Source: Malurus cyaneus samueli (taxonomy: Eukaryota > Chordata > Aves > Passeriformes > Maluridae). Taken from it: a DNA stretch of 64,000 nucleotides. How positions within the stretch are numbered: position 1 is the stretch's first letter; each line of letters begins with the position of its first letter. The notes below the pieces were generated by a model. That model worked only from the letters and a program-made list of their open reading frames with translations. It did no database searches and had not been told where the DNA came from. Below are positions 23,901 through 50,492 of the stretch, in pieces. The stretch covers positions 57,409,804 through 57,473,803 of the forward strand of contig CM019216.1 in assembly GCA_009741485.1 (NCBI GenBank), written 5' to 3'. The position numbers and the translations under genes are program-made.

Positions 23901-26440
23901 AGGTTATGATAATTGGAGCCAAGAACTTGCCTGTGCTGAAATCTGCTGGAATGCTGAACTCCTTTGTTAAAGGGTATGTATGAGACCTAATGCTTCACAT
24001 AGAAAATGTCACACATGTTCTGTGCAAATGTTCATGTTAACATGTTTTCAGCAAGAGACTGGCATGGGAAAGTGGCATTGCCCATGCTCTTAGTCAGACT
24101 TCCTAGTAATGGTGACACTTGGGTGTCTGCAGAATTGCAGCAGTTTGCAGGGTGGTGACAGATCCCACTTGCCCTTTTGGTCCTGAACTTTAGAATTCAA
24201 CTATGTCATTAAATTTAGAGTCCACTGGTTTAAGTATGTGCTTTTAGATATAAGGGGTGGGGAAAAAGTGGTGCGAATAGAGAGGATGTTGTCACAGTTT
24301 GTTGTGGCTTTGCAGAATTAAGTATAGCTCTAGATACATTGAAAACTTTTATTCTCTCCATTCTAGACATTTTTAAAGAGAAGGTACTGATTTTTTTCTT
24401 CAGTGTGCTGAGTTGCTTGTATGTAAGGTTATTTTACTTTCTTGCTGTCAGACATCAAAAGCCACTGAAGTATAAGACTGGGCTAAACTTAGATCTCATA
24501 AAGCCATGTCACCTGTTGTGGCACCCACCTTTGGTGAAATGGGTGAGGTTTTAACCTTCTAAAAGGCAGGTTTCAGGCTGTATTGGGTAGAAACATGTGG
24601 AGCAAAAACTCCTTCAACAGTCAGTGACAGCAGAGCCAAAGCAGACTACCAGAGCCTACTTACATCCGCACCAAAGGCAGGCAGGAAAAGGTGCAAGTCT
24701 CAAAATAAACACAAGGACCATGTTCTACCTTGCACTAAGGTGGAACTATTTTGCTGTTTAAAGCAAACCAAAGGGCCCTAGATGGTTATTGAAAATGTTC
24801 CATTTTCTGGTTGAAAAGTCAGTAACCTTGCTGAAGTTGTTATTTTTTTGGGGGAAGTTGTCTTATCCTTCCAGATCAAGCAGAGGTAAAGCAAAAGTCC
24901 CCTGTCCTGAAGAAGGAAGCCTGTCCACAGTGGAAACATTTGTTTGTCTTTGATGCTGTGACCCCAGCTCAGCTACGGCAATCATGTCTACACTTGACAG
25001 TCTGGCACAAGTCAACTTTCAGCTCGAGTGATCAATTCCTAGGAGGAGCCAAGCTTGGTGCAAGTAAGTTCTTTATCACTGAAAGTTGAAGGTAATTGGG
25101 GAAAAAGTTAATTTTGTTTACATCCTAAACAATAATAATTACACTGTGTTATTTATTACTTGTTATCACGTGCCTACACATACAGTCCGAGCCTCTGTCC
25201 TAAGCAACTTGCAGTCTTGGGCTCTGATCCTGCAAGAACTGATGCATGTGCTTCAGTTAGGTCTGTGCAGAAGCTCAGGGTTGTCAGTGGAAATTTTCAG
25301 GAAAGCCATTTGTTAGGATGGTGAGTTTTAAGGTCAGAGCCCTGCTAAGACAAGCGTAGAAATGGTGTGCCTCTAACTCATGTAGAGCTCTACAGTTTAT
25401 AAGACTATTTACTTTCTTTTTATATTAATTGGCTGATTTAAAATAACTTCTCATCAAAAGGAAGCAGAACTAATCATCTAGTATACTCCAACCTTGCTAC
25501 TGTCTATGCTTATTATTTTACATCCACAAACCAATCCAATCAGTGAAATACCGGAGGTGAAACTTGCTCCAAAGGGGCTGTTGCATGTTTGAGTTTTGGG
25601 CTCTGCTCTAATGTAAGAGTGAGCTTCTTTCTCAAGGTTGAGCAGTGTGTGAGAAACCTTTGCTTGCTGAATAGGCCCTGTTTCACTGGTAGTTGAGCAG
25701 GGAAGTATTGCCCCTTGAAGGCTGCCCAAGGGAGTCTCCCACCCTTGTTCTCAGCAAGTTAGATGCTGTGGGTTTTAGTATTTGAGAGGAAAGTGTCAAA
25801 AAGCTTGAGGCACAGGCATGTTGTTTTGCTATCAACATGCACTTGACAGGAGTATTATCACCAGTGGGAACTCAATGTTATGCAGGCTTCCTCATGAACT
25901 TTTTTTGCTTATCCTAGCCAGCATTTGCCTTTCTGCTAGAACAGGGACTATCTGCTTGTGAGTGATCCAAGCCCTAAGCTTGAAATGCACCAAAGTCACT
26001 GGAGACAAACTGAAGACAGAGAGTTAGTGCCATTCTGCCATTAAAAGCTTTTACACTTGCTTTTCTGCTTTTAATCATAAAACCAAAAACTTTTTCTTTG
26101 CTGCAGGTTGGATACTTTAGAAAGTGATCCTAGTTATATAGGATATAAATGATAGTTCCAAAGAATAAATACAGTTTATTGTGATTCTGTAGCCTTAGGA
26201 GCTACAGAACACTTGAAATTACTGTAGAAGTGGATAAAAGGGTTGGCCAGAAGTTGGGTAGAGCCAAGGGAGAAGTAACTCTGTGATCTTTCCCTTTTCT
26301 TTCTTGCAGAGGAGTTGTTTGGCTCTACAGCCCTTGCCTCTCAGGCAGTGCACCATTGGCAGGAAGTGCTCCGCAACCCAAACACATGGATGGACTTCAC
26401 ACTTGTACTGCATTCAAATAAGGAAAACTTCAAATCATGA
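2899..26440 (+). CDS. SYTL3: SYTL3, synaptotagmin-like protein 3 (5'-truncated by window; spliced)
   Basis: The exons join to about 507 codons plus stop. Order: end of the Slp homology domain with [11 protein letters not shown] (the Rab27-binding helix end), a proline-rich linker (VVPPTPPPF), the NKSVENLF segment, a serine-rich region ([14 protein letters not shown]), C2A (from ITGEIEFAL through [10 protein letters not shown] to [12 protein letters not shown]), C2B ([28 protein letters not shown]) and the C-terminal WMDFTLVLH segment. In the Slp family the SHD binds GTP-Rab27 on secretory vesicles and the C2 domains bind membrane, so the protein tethers vesicles at the plasma membrane. All junctions are GT-AG and phases agree except between 23973 and 24875, where a micro-exon is needed. 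Start codon and zinc-finger exons are not in the window. It converges on EZR, its neighbour in human too. SYTL3 is chosen over other Slps by exon-by-exon resemblance to human SYTL3 as I recall it and by synteny. Confidence 0.93.
2964..5470 (+). other. SYTL3: SYTL3 intron
   Basis: AT-rich intron without an exon or repeat I can name. Around 4745-5310 is somewhat less AT-rich, but no coding signal stands out. Confidence 0.7.
5471..5522 (+). CDS. SYTL3: SYTL3 exon: post-SHD segment
   Basis: The acceptor is ccttcatag and the donor AG|gtaagact. It encodes [17 protein letters not shown] plus a split serine codon. The HETVGxxLLxSYQ motif is shared by Slp proteins. Phase matches both neighbouring exons. 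Confidence 0.92.
6125..6216. repeat. A/C-only low-complexity tract
   Basis: The + strand consists almost entirely of A and C, with repeated AACCAAACC and CAACAAC units and very few G or T. It lies in a SYTL3 intron. Confidence 0.85.
6440..6459. repeat. T20 homopolymer
   Basis: Twenty or so consecutive T in a SYTL3 intron. Confidence 0.9.
6955..7021 (+). CDS. SYTL3: SYTL3 exon: proline-rich linker
   Basis: The acceptor is aatttctag and the donor ATG|gtaaat. It encodes [19 protein letters not shown] and a few more residues and ends in phase 0. [12 protein letters not shown] matches the SYTL3 linker. Confidence 0.92.
7022..7937 (+). other. SYTL3: SYTL3 intron
   Basis: Unique-looking AT-rich sequence; nothing further seen. 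Confidence 0.7.
7938..8010 (+). CDS. SYTL3: SYTL3 exon: NKSVENLF linker segment
   Basis: The acceptor is catttacag and the donor AAAA|gtaagt. The 73 bases encode [20 protein letters not shown] and a few further residues, leaving one base that joins the next exon in phase. The segment resembles the human SYTL3 [17 protein letters not shown] region. Confidence 0.9.
8011..11347 (+). other. SYTL3: SYTL3 intron
   Basis: The intron contains a T23 homopolymer at 8263-8285. No exon, CR1 end or RNA gene was recognised. Confidence 0.7.
8263..8285. repeat. T23 homopolymer
   Basis: Twenty-three consecutive T in a SYTL3 intron. Confidence 0.9.
11348..11472 (+). CDS. SYTL3: SYTL3 exon: serine-rich linker
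   Basis: The acceptor is ttcacttcag and the donor AGCAGG|gtatcc. The frame is [15 protein letters not shown]... to [20 protein letters not shown] and ERRSQSDTA motifs are SYTL3-specific. RRSQS is a possible basophilic-kinase site (inference). Confidence 0.9.
14331..14351. repeat. (AT)10 microsatellite
   Basis: Uninterrupted AT run in a SYTL3 intron. Confidence 0.95.
14447..14491. repeat. Short diverged direct repeat
   Basis: TTTTCTGTAAACAAAGCTA at 14447-14465 recurs with one change at 14473-14491. Confidence 0.9.
14939..15112. repeat. A/C-only low-complexity tract next to splice acceptor
   Basis: About 170 bp made almost wholly of A and C (AACAACAACAAAA, CAAACAAATAAACAAAC, CCAAACCAACAAC) ending 16 bases before the SYTL3 acceptor at 15128. 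It is the longest such tract in the window. Confidence 0.9.
15129..15272 (+). CDS. SYTL3: SYTL3 exon: variable linker before C2A
   Basis: The acceptor is aatttcttacag and the donor CAT|gtaagt. Forty-eight codons run phase 0 to phase 0, with an acidic stretch [10 protein letters not shown] and a tail [12 protein letters not shown] that aligns with the SSPAPSTIF...FRH tail in human SYTL3. This is the least conserved exon. An A/C-only tract lies just upstream of its acceptor. Confidence 0.83.
15273..17987 (+). other. SYTL3: SYTL3 intron
   Basis: Intron between the variable linker exon and C2A, with a T run near 17623-17637. Nothing else was recognised. Confidence 0.7.
17988..18166 (+). CDS. SYTL3: SYTL3 exon: start of C2A
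   Basis: The acceptor is ttttcttag and the donor AACCC|gtaagt. It encodes [20 protein letters not shown], then [11 protein letters not shown] (first C2A strand), [20 protein letters not shown] and a split proline codon. GEIEFAL and [10 protein letters not shown] are Slp C2A signatures. Confidence 0.95.
18167..20310 (+). other. SYTL3: SYTL3 intron
   Basis: Intron inside C2A. It holds a 26-bp tandem duplication at 20195-20246 close to the acceptor. Confidence 0.72.
20195..20246. repeat. 26-bp tandem duplication
   Basis: Two copies of a 26-base unit starting AATTAAGAAAAGTCTCCTCT, 20195-20220 and 20221-20246, with two differences including G to A in AAGTCT. It is located 64 bp upstream of a SYTL3 exon. 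Confidence 0.95.
20311..20413 (+). CDS. SYTL3: SYTL3 exon: C2A central strands
   Basis: The acceptor is tatcttcaag and the donor TTGAAG|gtatgt. It encodes [20 protein letters not shown] followed by [23 protein letters not shown] is the classic C2 core, and the KRKT polybasic patch is expected on the membrane-facing strand. Confidence 0.96.
20414..22161 (+). other. SYTL3: SYTL3 intron
   Basis: Intron inside C2A with an A run at about 21910-21924. Nothing else was seen. Confidence 0.7.
22162..22332 (+). CDS. SYTL3: SYTL3 exon: end of C2A
   Basis: The acceptor is tctttctag and the donor CCCAAG|gtgact. Fifty-seven codons encode [19 protein letters not shown], then [18 protein letters not shown] and the domain end. 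The third calcium-binding loop (VWHAGALKY) lacks aspartates. Confidence 0.95.
22549..22648 (+). CDS. SYTL3: SYTL3 exon: C2A-C2B linker
   Basis: The acceptor is tttcttcag and the donor GGAAG|gtataa. It encodes [20 protein letters not shown] and [13 protein letters not shown] and leaves one base, in phase with the next exon. Confidence 0.93.
22649..23864 (+). other. SYTL3: SYTL3 intron
   Basis: Intron starting within a short distance of a CR1 3'-end remnant (22691-22740). No exon was seen. Confidence 0.7.
22691..22740 (+). mobile_element. CR1 3'-terminal remnant
   Basis: TCAATGATCTTACAGGACTT, then TTCCAAAATAAATCATTCTA and TGATTCTCTG resemble the CR1 3' terminus, which ends in TTCTATGATTCTATG repeats. 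It is short and diverged. Confidence 0.7.
23865..23973 (+). CDS. SYTL3: SYTL3 exon: start of C2B
   Basis: The acceptor is ctttttcag and the donor AAAGG|gtatgt. It encodes [20 protein letters not shown], then [16 protein letters not shown] and two bases (GG). LNSFVKG takes the place of the usual DPYVK C2 core. The two trailing bases do not fit the phase of the next clear exon (24875). Confidence 0.93.
23974..24874 (+). other. SYTL3: SYTL3 intron(s) that should contain a micro-exon
   Basis: The flanking exons are out of phase by two bases, so this 0.9-kb stretch should include a short coding exon of 3n+2 bases. The preferred candidate is 24570-24586. Confidence 0.65.
24570..24586 (+). CDS. SYTL3: Candidate 17-nt SYTL3 micro-exon in C2B
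   Basis: The exon ending at 23973 leaves two bases, and the exon at 24875 needs one base before it, so 3n+2 coding bases are missing. This segment has an acceptor aaaggcag, a donor TTGG|gtagaa and a length of 17. It would give SFVKG-FQAVL-DQAEV without a stop, the spacing I recall for human SYTL3 between FVKG and the next strand. The residues themselves are not clearly conserved and the upstream pyrimidine tract is weak. Shorter alternatives exist, such as 24141-24151. Confidence 0.3.
24875..25063 (+). CDS. SYTL3: SYTL3 exon: C2B core
   Basis: The acceptor is tatccttccag and the donor GCAA|gtaagt. Two bases complete a split codon (probably Asp), followed by [44 protein letters not shown] and FLGGAKLGA. 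SPVLxKxACPQWKH and TPAQLRQS are strong SYTL3 matches. Confidence 0.94.
25064..26309 (+). other. SYTL3: SYTL3 last intron
   Basis: No repeat or exon recognised. Confidence 0.7.
26310..26440 (+). CDS. SYTL3: SYTL3 terminal coding exon
   Basis: The acceptor is ttcttgcag. It encodes [35 protein letters not shown] and a short tail SNKENFKS, ending at TGA (26438-26440). The human protein, as I recall it, ends at the TLVLH equivalent, so the bird protein carries about eight extra residues. Confidence 0.94.
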
Positions 26441-27479
26441 GAGATTATCACACAGCAACTTTTCCTTTCCTGTGTCTGATGTTTTAAACTGAAGTGGTAC
26501 ATGCACTTGAGGTCTGAGGAAAGATACACTGCAACAGCATCTATTCAAGTTTTTGGGGAATAGAATTATGTATTTGAATGTGTGTGGCGTTCTGAATGTT
26601 TTATTTCTTCAACATTTACAGCTTTAACCTGTATCTCTAGCTGGAGTGTAAGGATCATATTGTTTCTCCTGAAGTGATAGCCTCAGTTAGAGGTGCATTA
26701 TGCTGACAAAGCAACACTAGCCAGACAATATGCAGTTTTCCCTTTCAAGGCCTAGCAGAAGGGTAGTAATTTAATTTAAAACACACCTAGGACTACTTCA
26801 GAGAAAATAACTGTTACAGCAAGAAAGTTACATTAGCTTACTCTGATGTTGTATCTACAGAATTCAAAACCAGCTTATCTTTGTCTGCTTGCTACAAATG
26901 GGTGATGCTAATGCTTCTGTGCTTCAGCATTATCTACACTGCCACTAATTCCATGTGACCCTAAAAAGCTTTGGCCCATGGCCACATCTCTCAAATGTGT
27001 GCTATGGCATGGTGCTTAAAAAGTTAAATTTATAAATTGTCAGTAGCAGTGTGGGGCTACAGCCAATAGAATGAGAGTGGGTGTAACAAGTTCCTTCTTA
27101 TCAGCTACCACTGTAAGACAGAATTAACAACTCTGATCCAGAGGGTGTGCAGCACGTGACAAGAGTGTTGCTAAGTTTATAATTTCTTCATGTGGACAAG
27201 CTTAGGGCTGAATTCCTGTGTCAGTTTGCCTTGCCTTGGCTGTAGTGTTAGAGTCAGCAGCAGAAACTTGTGTGCAACTGTAATGAGTGCTGCTGTGTTA
27301 TACTTTTAGTCCTTACTGCAAGTATTGCCCCTTCTTCCTTTCTAGGGCAGTGTGGCTTTTAAGGCTTTGAGATTTGAAGACACAGGGACTTGTAAACTAA
27401 GCTGAGGAACTAAAAGAGCAGTAGCACAATCCCACACAAGAAACACTTCACTCCATAGCCTTTGTTACTTTGCAGATCT

Positions 27480-27485
27480 TTTATT
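27480..27485 (-). promoter_or_regulatory. EZR: Putative EZR poly(A) signal AATAAA
   Basis: AATAAA on the - strand (TTTATT on +), the first one downstream of the EZR stop. The following - strand sequence (about 27425-27455) is GU-rich, with TTTCTTGTGTGGGATTGTG, as expected of a downstream element. It gives a 3' UTR of about 1.35 kb. Confidence 0.7.
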
Positions 27486-27503
27486 TAGATGGTTGCTGCT
27501 GCA

Positions 27504-27509
27504 AATAAA
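27504..27509 (+). promoter_or_regulatory. SYTL3: Putative SYTL3 poly(A) signal AATAAA
   Basis: First AATAAA on the + strand after the SYTL3 stop. An A-rich run follows at once. No strong GU-rich downstream element is evident, so use of this site is uncertain. Confidence 0.5.
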
Positions 27510-28003
27510 AAAAACCCCACACAAGATTCAACTCAAGTATAATGCAGCATAGATATTGTAAATGGAAGAGAAGAGGTGACAACGTACTGTATCTCACTTT
27601 CTAACAGATTTTCAAGGAAAAAAAGGGGAGAGTGGGGGGAGGATGGTCACAGAAATGCTCTCTACTAGAGAGAATACAACTGTGATACAAACAAGCAGTC
27701 CCTTCATCTTTGGAGTCTGAAACTTTAAATCAAACATTAAAAAAAATTAGAAAATTTGTTAGAAAAATAGGTGCAGTAAAATTGTATATATTGGATCATG
27801 TGTACATATAACAGTTTTCATTAAGTAAAAAAATGATCTTTACAAATAATGCTTTATAGTAAATAATCAGCTGCACTGTATCAGACTACAGTCTTGTTTA
27901 GGCATTTTTACAGATGCAAGTCTTATTAAATCTGAAAAGTAACAAAATATACAGAGCAAAACTATTTCCCTTTAACTAGTACTGCAATTCACATATTGCA
28001 TGT

Positions 28004-28020
28004 TATATATATATATATAA
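28004..28020. repeat. Short (AT)n run in EZR 3' UTR
   Basis: TATATATATATATATAA. In the EZR transcript it is an AU-rich run. Confidence 0.85.
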
Positions 28021-28243
28021 TAAATACACATATAACTGATCAGTAATGAAGCTGGAATGTAAACACAGTGGTGTATTAGATTCCAGGAGTACTTGCTACT
28101 TTGTTACATGAAGAGGGTATCAGTGTCCCTATGCCACTTCTGTGCCATCACTGCACAATGTCTCCAGTTGAGAACAGCAACCAGAAAATACCTAATTTCT
28201 ATGCAAAGTAGTTCTGAGGTGTTGTCAGTTCTTTTGTGTGTGT

Positions 28244-28270
28244 GGGGGGGAGGGGAGGGTGGGGGAGGGG
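28244..28270 (+). repeat. G-run block (potential G-quadruplex)
   Basis: The + strand has runs of 7, 4, 3, 5 and 4 G separated by single A or T bases, meeting the usual four-run quadruplex pattern. In EZR mRNA the same bases are C-rich. The function is inference only. Confidence 0.8.
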
Positions 28271-28710
28271 AACAGGGGCAGCAAGACCAAGGGAAAAACA
28301 GGGTCTACAAGCACCTATGCTTGGATGTACAACACACAGGTGCTTGCAAATCCTGAGTTCCACAAAATGTCTTCTCTGTTACACTTTACACTGTAGCTAG
28401 TAATACAAAGACATATGGCACAAAATTCACCCACAGATGTTTATCTTTTAGACCAGGCTGAATCCAACAGCTACACAGGACACACATCTTCAAACAGAAA
28501 CGTGGCCTGTTAAAAACTGTCTTGCTTAAAGAGAGATGTGACATAAGGCCTTTTGGCACTAAGCAAAGGCATGAGCAAGTTACCAGGATCTGTGGTACCT
28601 GAAGTTTTAAACTATACCAAATTTCACAGAAGGTTCAGAATAAAAGGGAGATTCAAACACCTCTGGGTTTAGAGAACATTTGAGTGTCATACAGTGACCC
28701 CTCCTCAGGG

Positions 28711-28769
28711 AAAAAAAAAAAACCAAACCAAAAAACCAATACAACAAAAACCCTAAAAACAAGAACACA
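28711..28769. repeat. A/C low-complexity tract in EZR 3' UTR
   Basis: A12 followed by CCAAACCAAAAAACC and similar units. In the EZR mRNA it reads as a G/U-rich tract shortly after the stop codon. Confidence 0.85.
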
Positions 28770-28819
28770 GCATTAAGATCTGCTTTTCCCACAGTCCTGC
28801 TTTCTTCTTACAAGCATCT

Positions 28820-47304
<18,485 letters not shown>

Positions 47305-48044
47305 TCACGCTTTGATGCACTCCCGTAACCTCTATAATAAACACACTTAAGCCTCAATTAGAATTGGGTTATCACACCAGCAAACTTAATTGAAGCACTC
47401 ATTCTGCTGTTTTAACCAAATCGCTCCACAGGTTTTCCCACTCAACACAGGATTGGACAGATCTTCTGGCTCAACAGGAGGGTATTTTAGACTTGACCCT
47501 TTCCAGGCCTAAACCCTCTTGGACTAAGAGCTACTGTGAGTGCACAGTATAGCTGCCTGCAGGCCATCCCTTGGATTACGAAAGGCCCTAATGACTAAAT
47601 TAAATTTAAGACTTATAATTTAACTTCCATTTATATTAGAGCTGGAATTAATCTGAGGTTTTAAAGGCAAAAGGCTGCAGATTATTCTTATAAAGCAATC
47701 AGCATTAACCTGATAAACGTTCATTCTTTCCCTCATAAAAATCTACTCAGCACATAAAAACAGCAGTAACAGGTACTGAATGATACTACAGGGCAAGAGT
47801 TCAATAAGCTCTCGCTCTCAGTGGAGAAACAACATAACCAGATTTAGTGCGATGGCACAAGACTGCAAGGCAGAGGTTAATACTGAATGCAGCAGGCAAG
47901 AGTGTTTAATGACTAGAAAAAGTCTATTAGCACTTAATCAGGAGGCAAAAGCAGCAACTAATCTTGCAGGGAATGGCATGAGGAGCAGTAAAATGGCAAA
48001 TCGGAAAAGGATTTTCTAACTATTGCTTACAATAATAAACTTCT

Positions 48045-48087
48045 CAAAAACCCAAAAACCCCAAAACAAATTAAAAAAACCCCAAAC
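48045..48087. repeat. A/C low-complexity tract
   Basis: CAAAAACCCAAAAACCCC and AAAAAAACCCCAAAC in EZR intron 1. Confidence 0.8.
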
Positions 48088-48539
48088 TTGGATGATTGCG
48101 TAATATAGTTCTGCTTTCTAGCTTGATATTTAAAAGAAGAAAAAGTGGACACATAAACACAACAGGTAAGCTACAGGCAGACGAGATTTCATGACAATTT
48201 CCCAACATTTTGCAAATGTCACATTACAGAAAGACAGGGTTAAGAGACCAGGAGGCACACATCTGAATAAATGGGAGGTACAAGAGGCCGGAGGGGAATA
48301 GAATCACTCACTACAAAGCTTTGACCTTCAGCAGTTCCCAGGAACTTAATGATGTATGTTTAAGCGCTAGGATAAATGTCAGGTGTAACAATGTTAGAAT
48401 TAACACAGCACTGTGAATAAAACAGGTTGCTTTAGCTAGTTTTAGTCAGAAAGCTCTGCACTCCTTCAGTGAGACACTGAATGTTTAAACAACCTTCTTC
48501 AGTTTAATGGCTGACCTGGCAATGCTTTGTCAATGGCTG

Positions 48540-48583
48540 AACTCGATCTTAGAGATCTTTTCCAAACTAAATGAGTCTATGAA
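48540..48583 (+). mobile_element. CR1 3'-terminal remnant
   Basis: GATCTTAGAGATCTTTTCCA followed by AACTAAATGAGTCTATGAAG resembles a diverged CR1 3' terminus on the + strand. Confidence 0.65.
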
Positions 48584-50444
48584 GGCTTGATTCTATCAGG
48601 TATCTTTATAGAGTTGTTTCTTTCTCCTGCTCTCTCCCACATGACAGAAGACCCTCCTAAAGAAAGACGACTGAAAGCAGTTTCCATGTCATGCGACCCC
48701 AGAACTGAGACAGAGAAAATTACGTAGTGCCACCACTTTCAAGCTGTATTTTTAAAGTGCTGTCCTTTAAATTAGGACATGTAAAAAAATTCTCTAAATG
48801 CAAGATTAAAGAACAAGCAAGAAGGTAAAACGAGCTCTTGGCAAACCTAACTGTAGCATTTGGGATCCATAATGGAGCATAGAATTATGTTTGAGGTTTT
48901 CTTTCCATGCCTTAAGAACCAAAGGTTTCCCAAGAAGTGTTTCCAGTGCAGGAAGGAAAGGGAATTTCAGATATCAAATTCTCTAGAACAGCAAGGCTGC
49001 AATTCAAAGATGTGACCTTAAAAAACACCTGGTGCTTAATCCCTCTCAACAATAAATCCCTAATAATATTCTAATCCCTCTCTACCCACTTCAAGAAAAC
49101 ATATGCTCATAGTCTTCAGTTTCGTACTGTGCAAGTTATTTGTACTTCTGGCTGAAACACCTCAGTGGTGTAAAACAGAGCTATCACTTTACAAGTTAAA
49201 GAACGTAAAAGGAAGTACCTCCTATTCCTTACCAGAAAACCTGCAGAATGCTGGCTGAGCACAAATTCCAGCTAGTACCAGTATGTATGTATTTTCTTCT
49301 GTCTCTCCTTAGAGGTCATCTGCTAGTAAAAAAAAAGTTAAACTCCCTAGTCCTGTTTTACTACAACCCTAAGAGAATGTAGGATCAGCTATATAGTGAG
49401 CTATTTAGAGCTAAAGCCATTTAGCCACTACATATTTTAAGAATTTTTTTAGTATTAAGACCCAAAACGACAGTAATCTGCTTTTCCACTTCAATCATTT
49501 AAAGCCAGAAGCATGCATGAACATGACTACTTGGTTATCCAAAAAGCTTTCAAGGACACTTGGGGCCTGTAGTAAAGGTTAATTTCATGTGGTCTTTGAG
49601 GGCTGCATAACCATCAGGACAAAGAGGAATTCCCTGGTGTGGCCTCAGACAAACTGCCAGCCACATGACAGGGAGAGCAAGAAGAGACAGAGCCTTCTGT
49701 CCTTTCAATGAGTTGATGACTCCCTTGGAATATCCTTTGAGTCTCCTTCCTGTCCTGTTAAGCCCTCCTGGTTCTCATCTCCAAACCTCAGCCTTAACTT
49801 CAAGAACATAATGGTTTTAACAGTGTTTCTAAATGGATGTCCTACAACCAATCCATAGAAGCTTTTAGCCATCGAGAAGCTGGTGGTAAAGTAGCAAACC
49901 GAGCTGCTTTAACCCACATGAAACCCTGGTTTAGACAGTCTGAAGAAACCTTGATATCCATTACACTGAGAGTCCATGGGTCTGGCATTCAGCTCAGACC
50001 AGGTGAAACTCTCCATGGAGTCAAGGTGATTAAATCAACACCCAAGGTGCTAACCAATTCAGGGATTGTTGGGGAGGAAAACAGTGAACAACTCCAACTA
50101 ATTTCCATGAGCAACAAAAAGACAAAGACAGTAAGACAACTTTCACAATCGAAGTCCTGCTCACCCTGTCTAGGCAAGGCATGTCCTTTTTAAGATCCTA
50201 CCAAATCCTGGCAGTAATCCAAGACAATGTTGAAGAAGTCATAACCAAAATGTTTTTAATTTATAGGAGCATAGGGGTGTGGAGGGGAGAGAACAGAACA
50301 TGGCCATCATACATGAAATATGGTTTTGTATTTAAAAATATGTGCATTTAAGCACAAAGCATGCTAAAAATCCTAGACGGTAAGATGTGACTTCTTTCTT
50401 GCTAGGCTGATGTCATAACACTAACAATTCTGGGGGCTGGAAAT

Positions 50445-50492
50445 AGATCATATTTAAGGTCCCTTCCAACCTTAAACATTCAATAATTCTAC
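50445..50492 (+). mobile_element. CR1 3'-terminal remnant
   Basis: GATCATATTTAAGGTCCCTT followed by CCAACCTTAAACATTCAATA and ATTCT resembles a diverged CR1 3' terminus on the + strand. Confidence 0.75.

Larger units (their letters stand above)
26441..27530 (+). other. SYTL3: SYTL3 3' UTR
   Basis: This sequence follows the stop codon in the terminal exon and is AT-rich without an open frame of note. I place its end after the first canonical AATAAA (27504-27509), so the exact end is inferred. A second AATAAA at 28019-28024 would give a longer UTR fully antisense to much of the EZR 3' UTR. Confidence 0.6.
27460..28819 (-). other. EZR: EZR 3' UTR
   Basis: Non-coding sequence between the EZR stop and its inferred poly(A) site. 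It contains an A/C tract at 28711-28769 (G/U-rich in the mRNA), an (AT)n run at 28004-28020 and a G-run block on the + strand at 28244-28270, which is C-rich in the mRNA. Confidence 0.7.

Noticed and set aside
24052..24071. A 20-base AG...GT segment (GKRLAWEN) in the SYTL3 C2B gap.
   Set aside because: The phase is right and no stop occurs, but the donor (AAA|gtggca) is poor and the residues do not resemble a C2 strand.
24367..24383. A 17-base AG...GT segment in the SYTL3 C2B gap.
   Set aside because: It restores phase but introduces a TAA stop in frame.
49837..50193. A 118-codon open frame in EZR intron 1.
   Set aside because: No recognised domain, no splice partners and no codon pattern that sets it apart from background.
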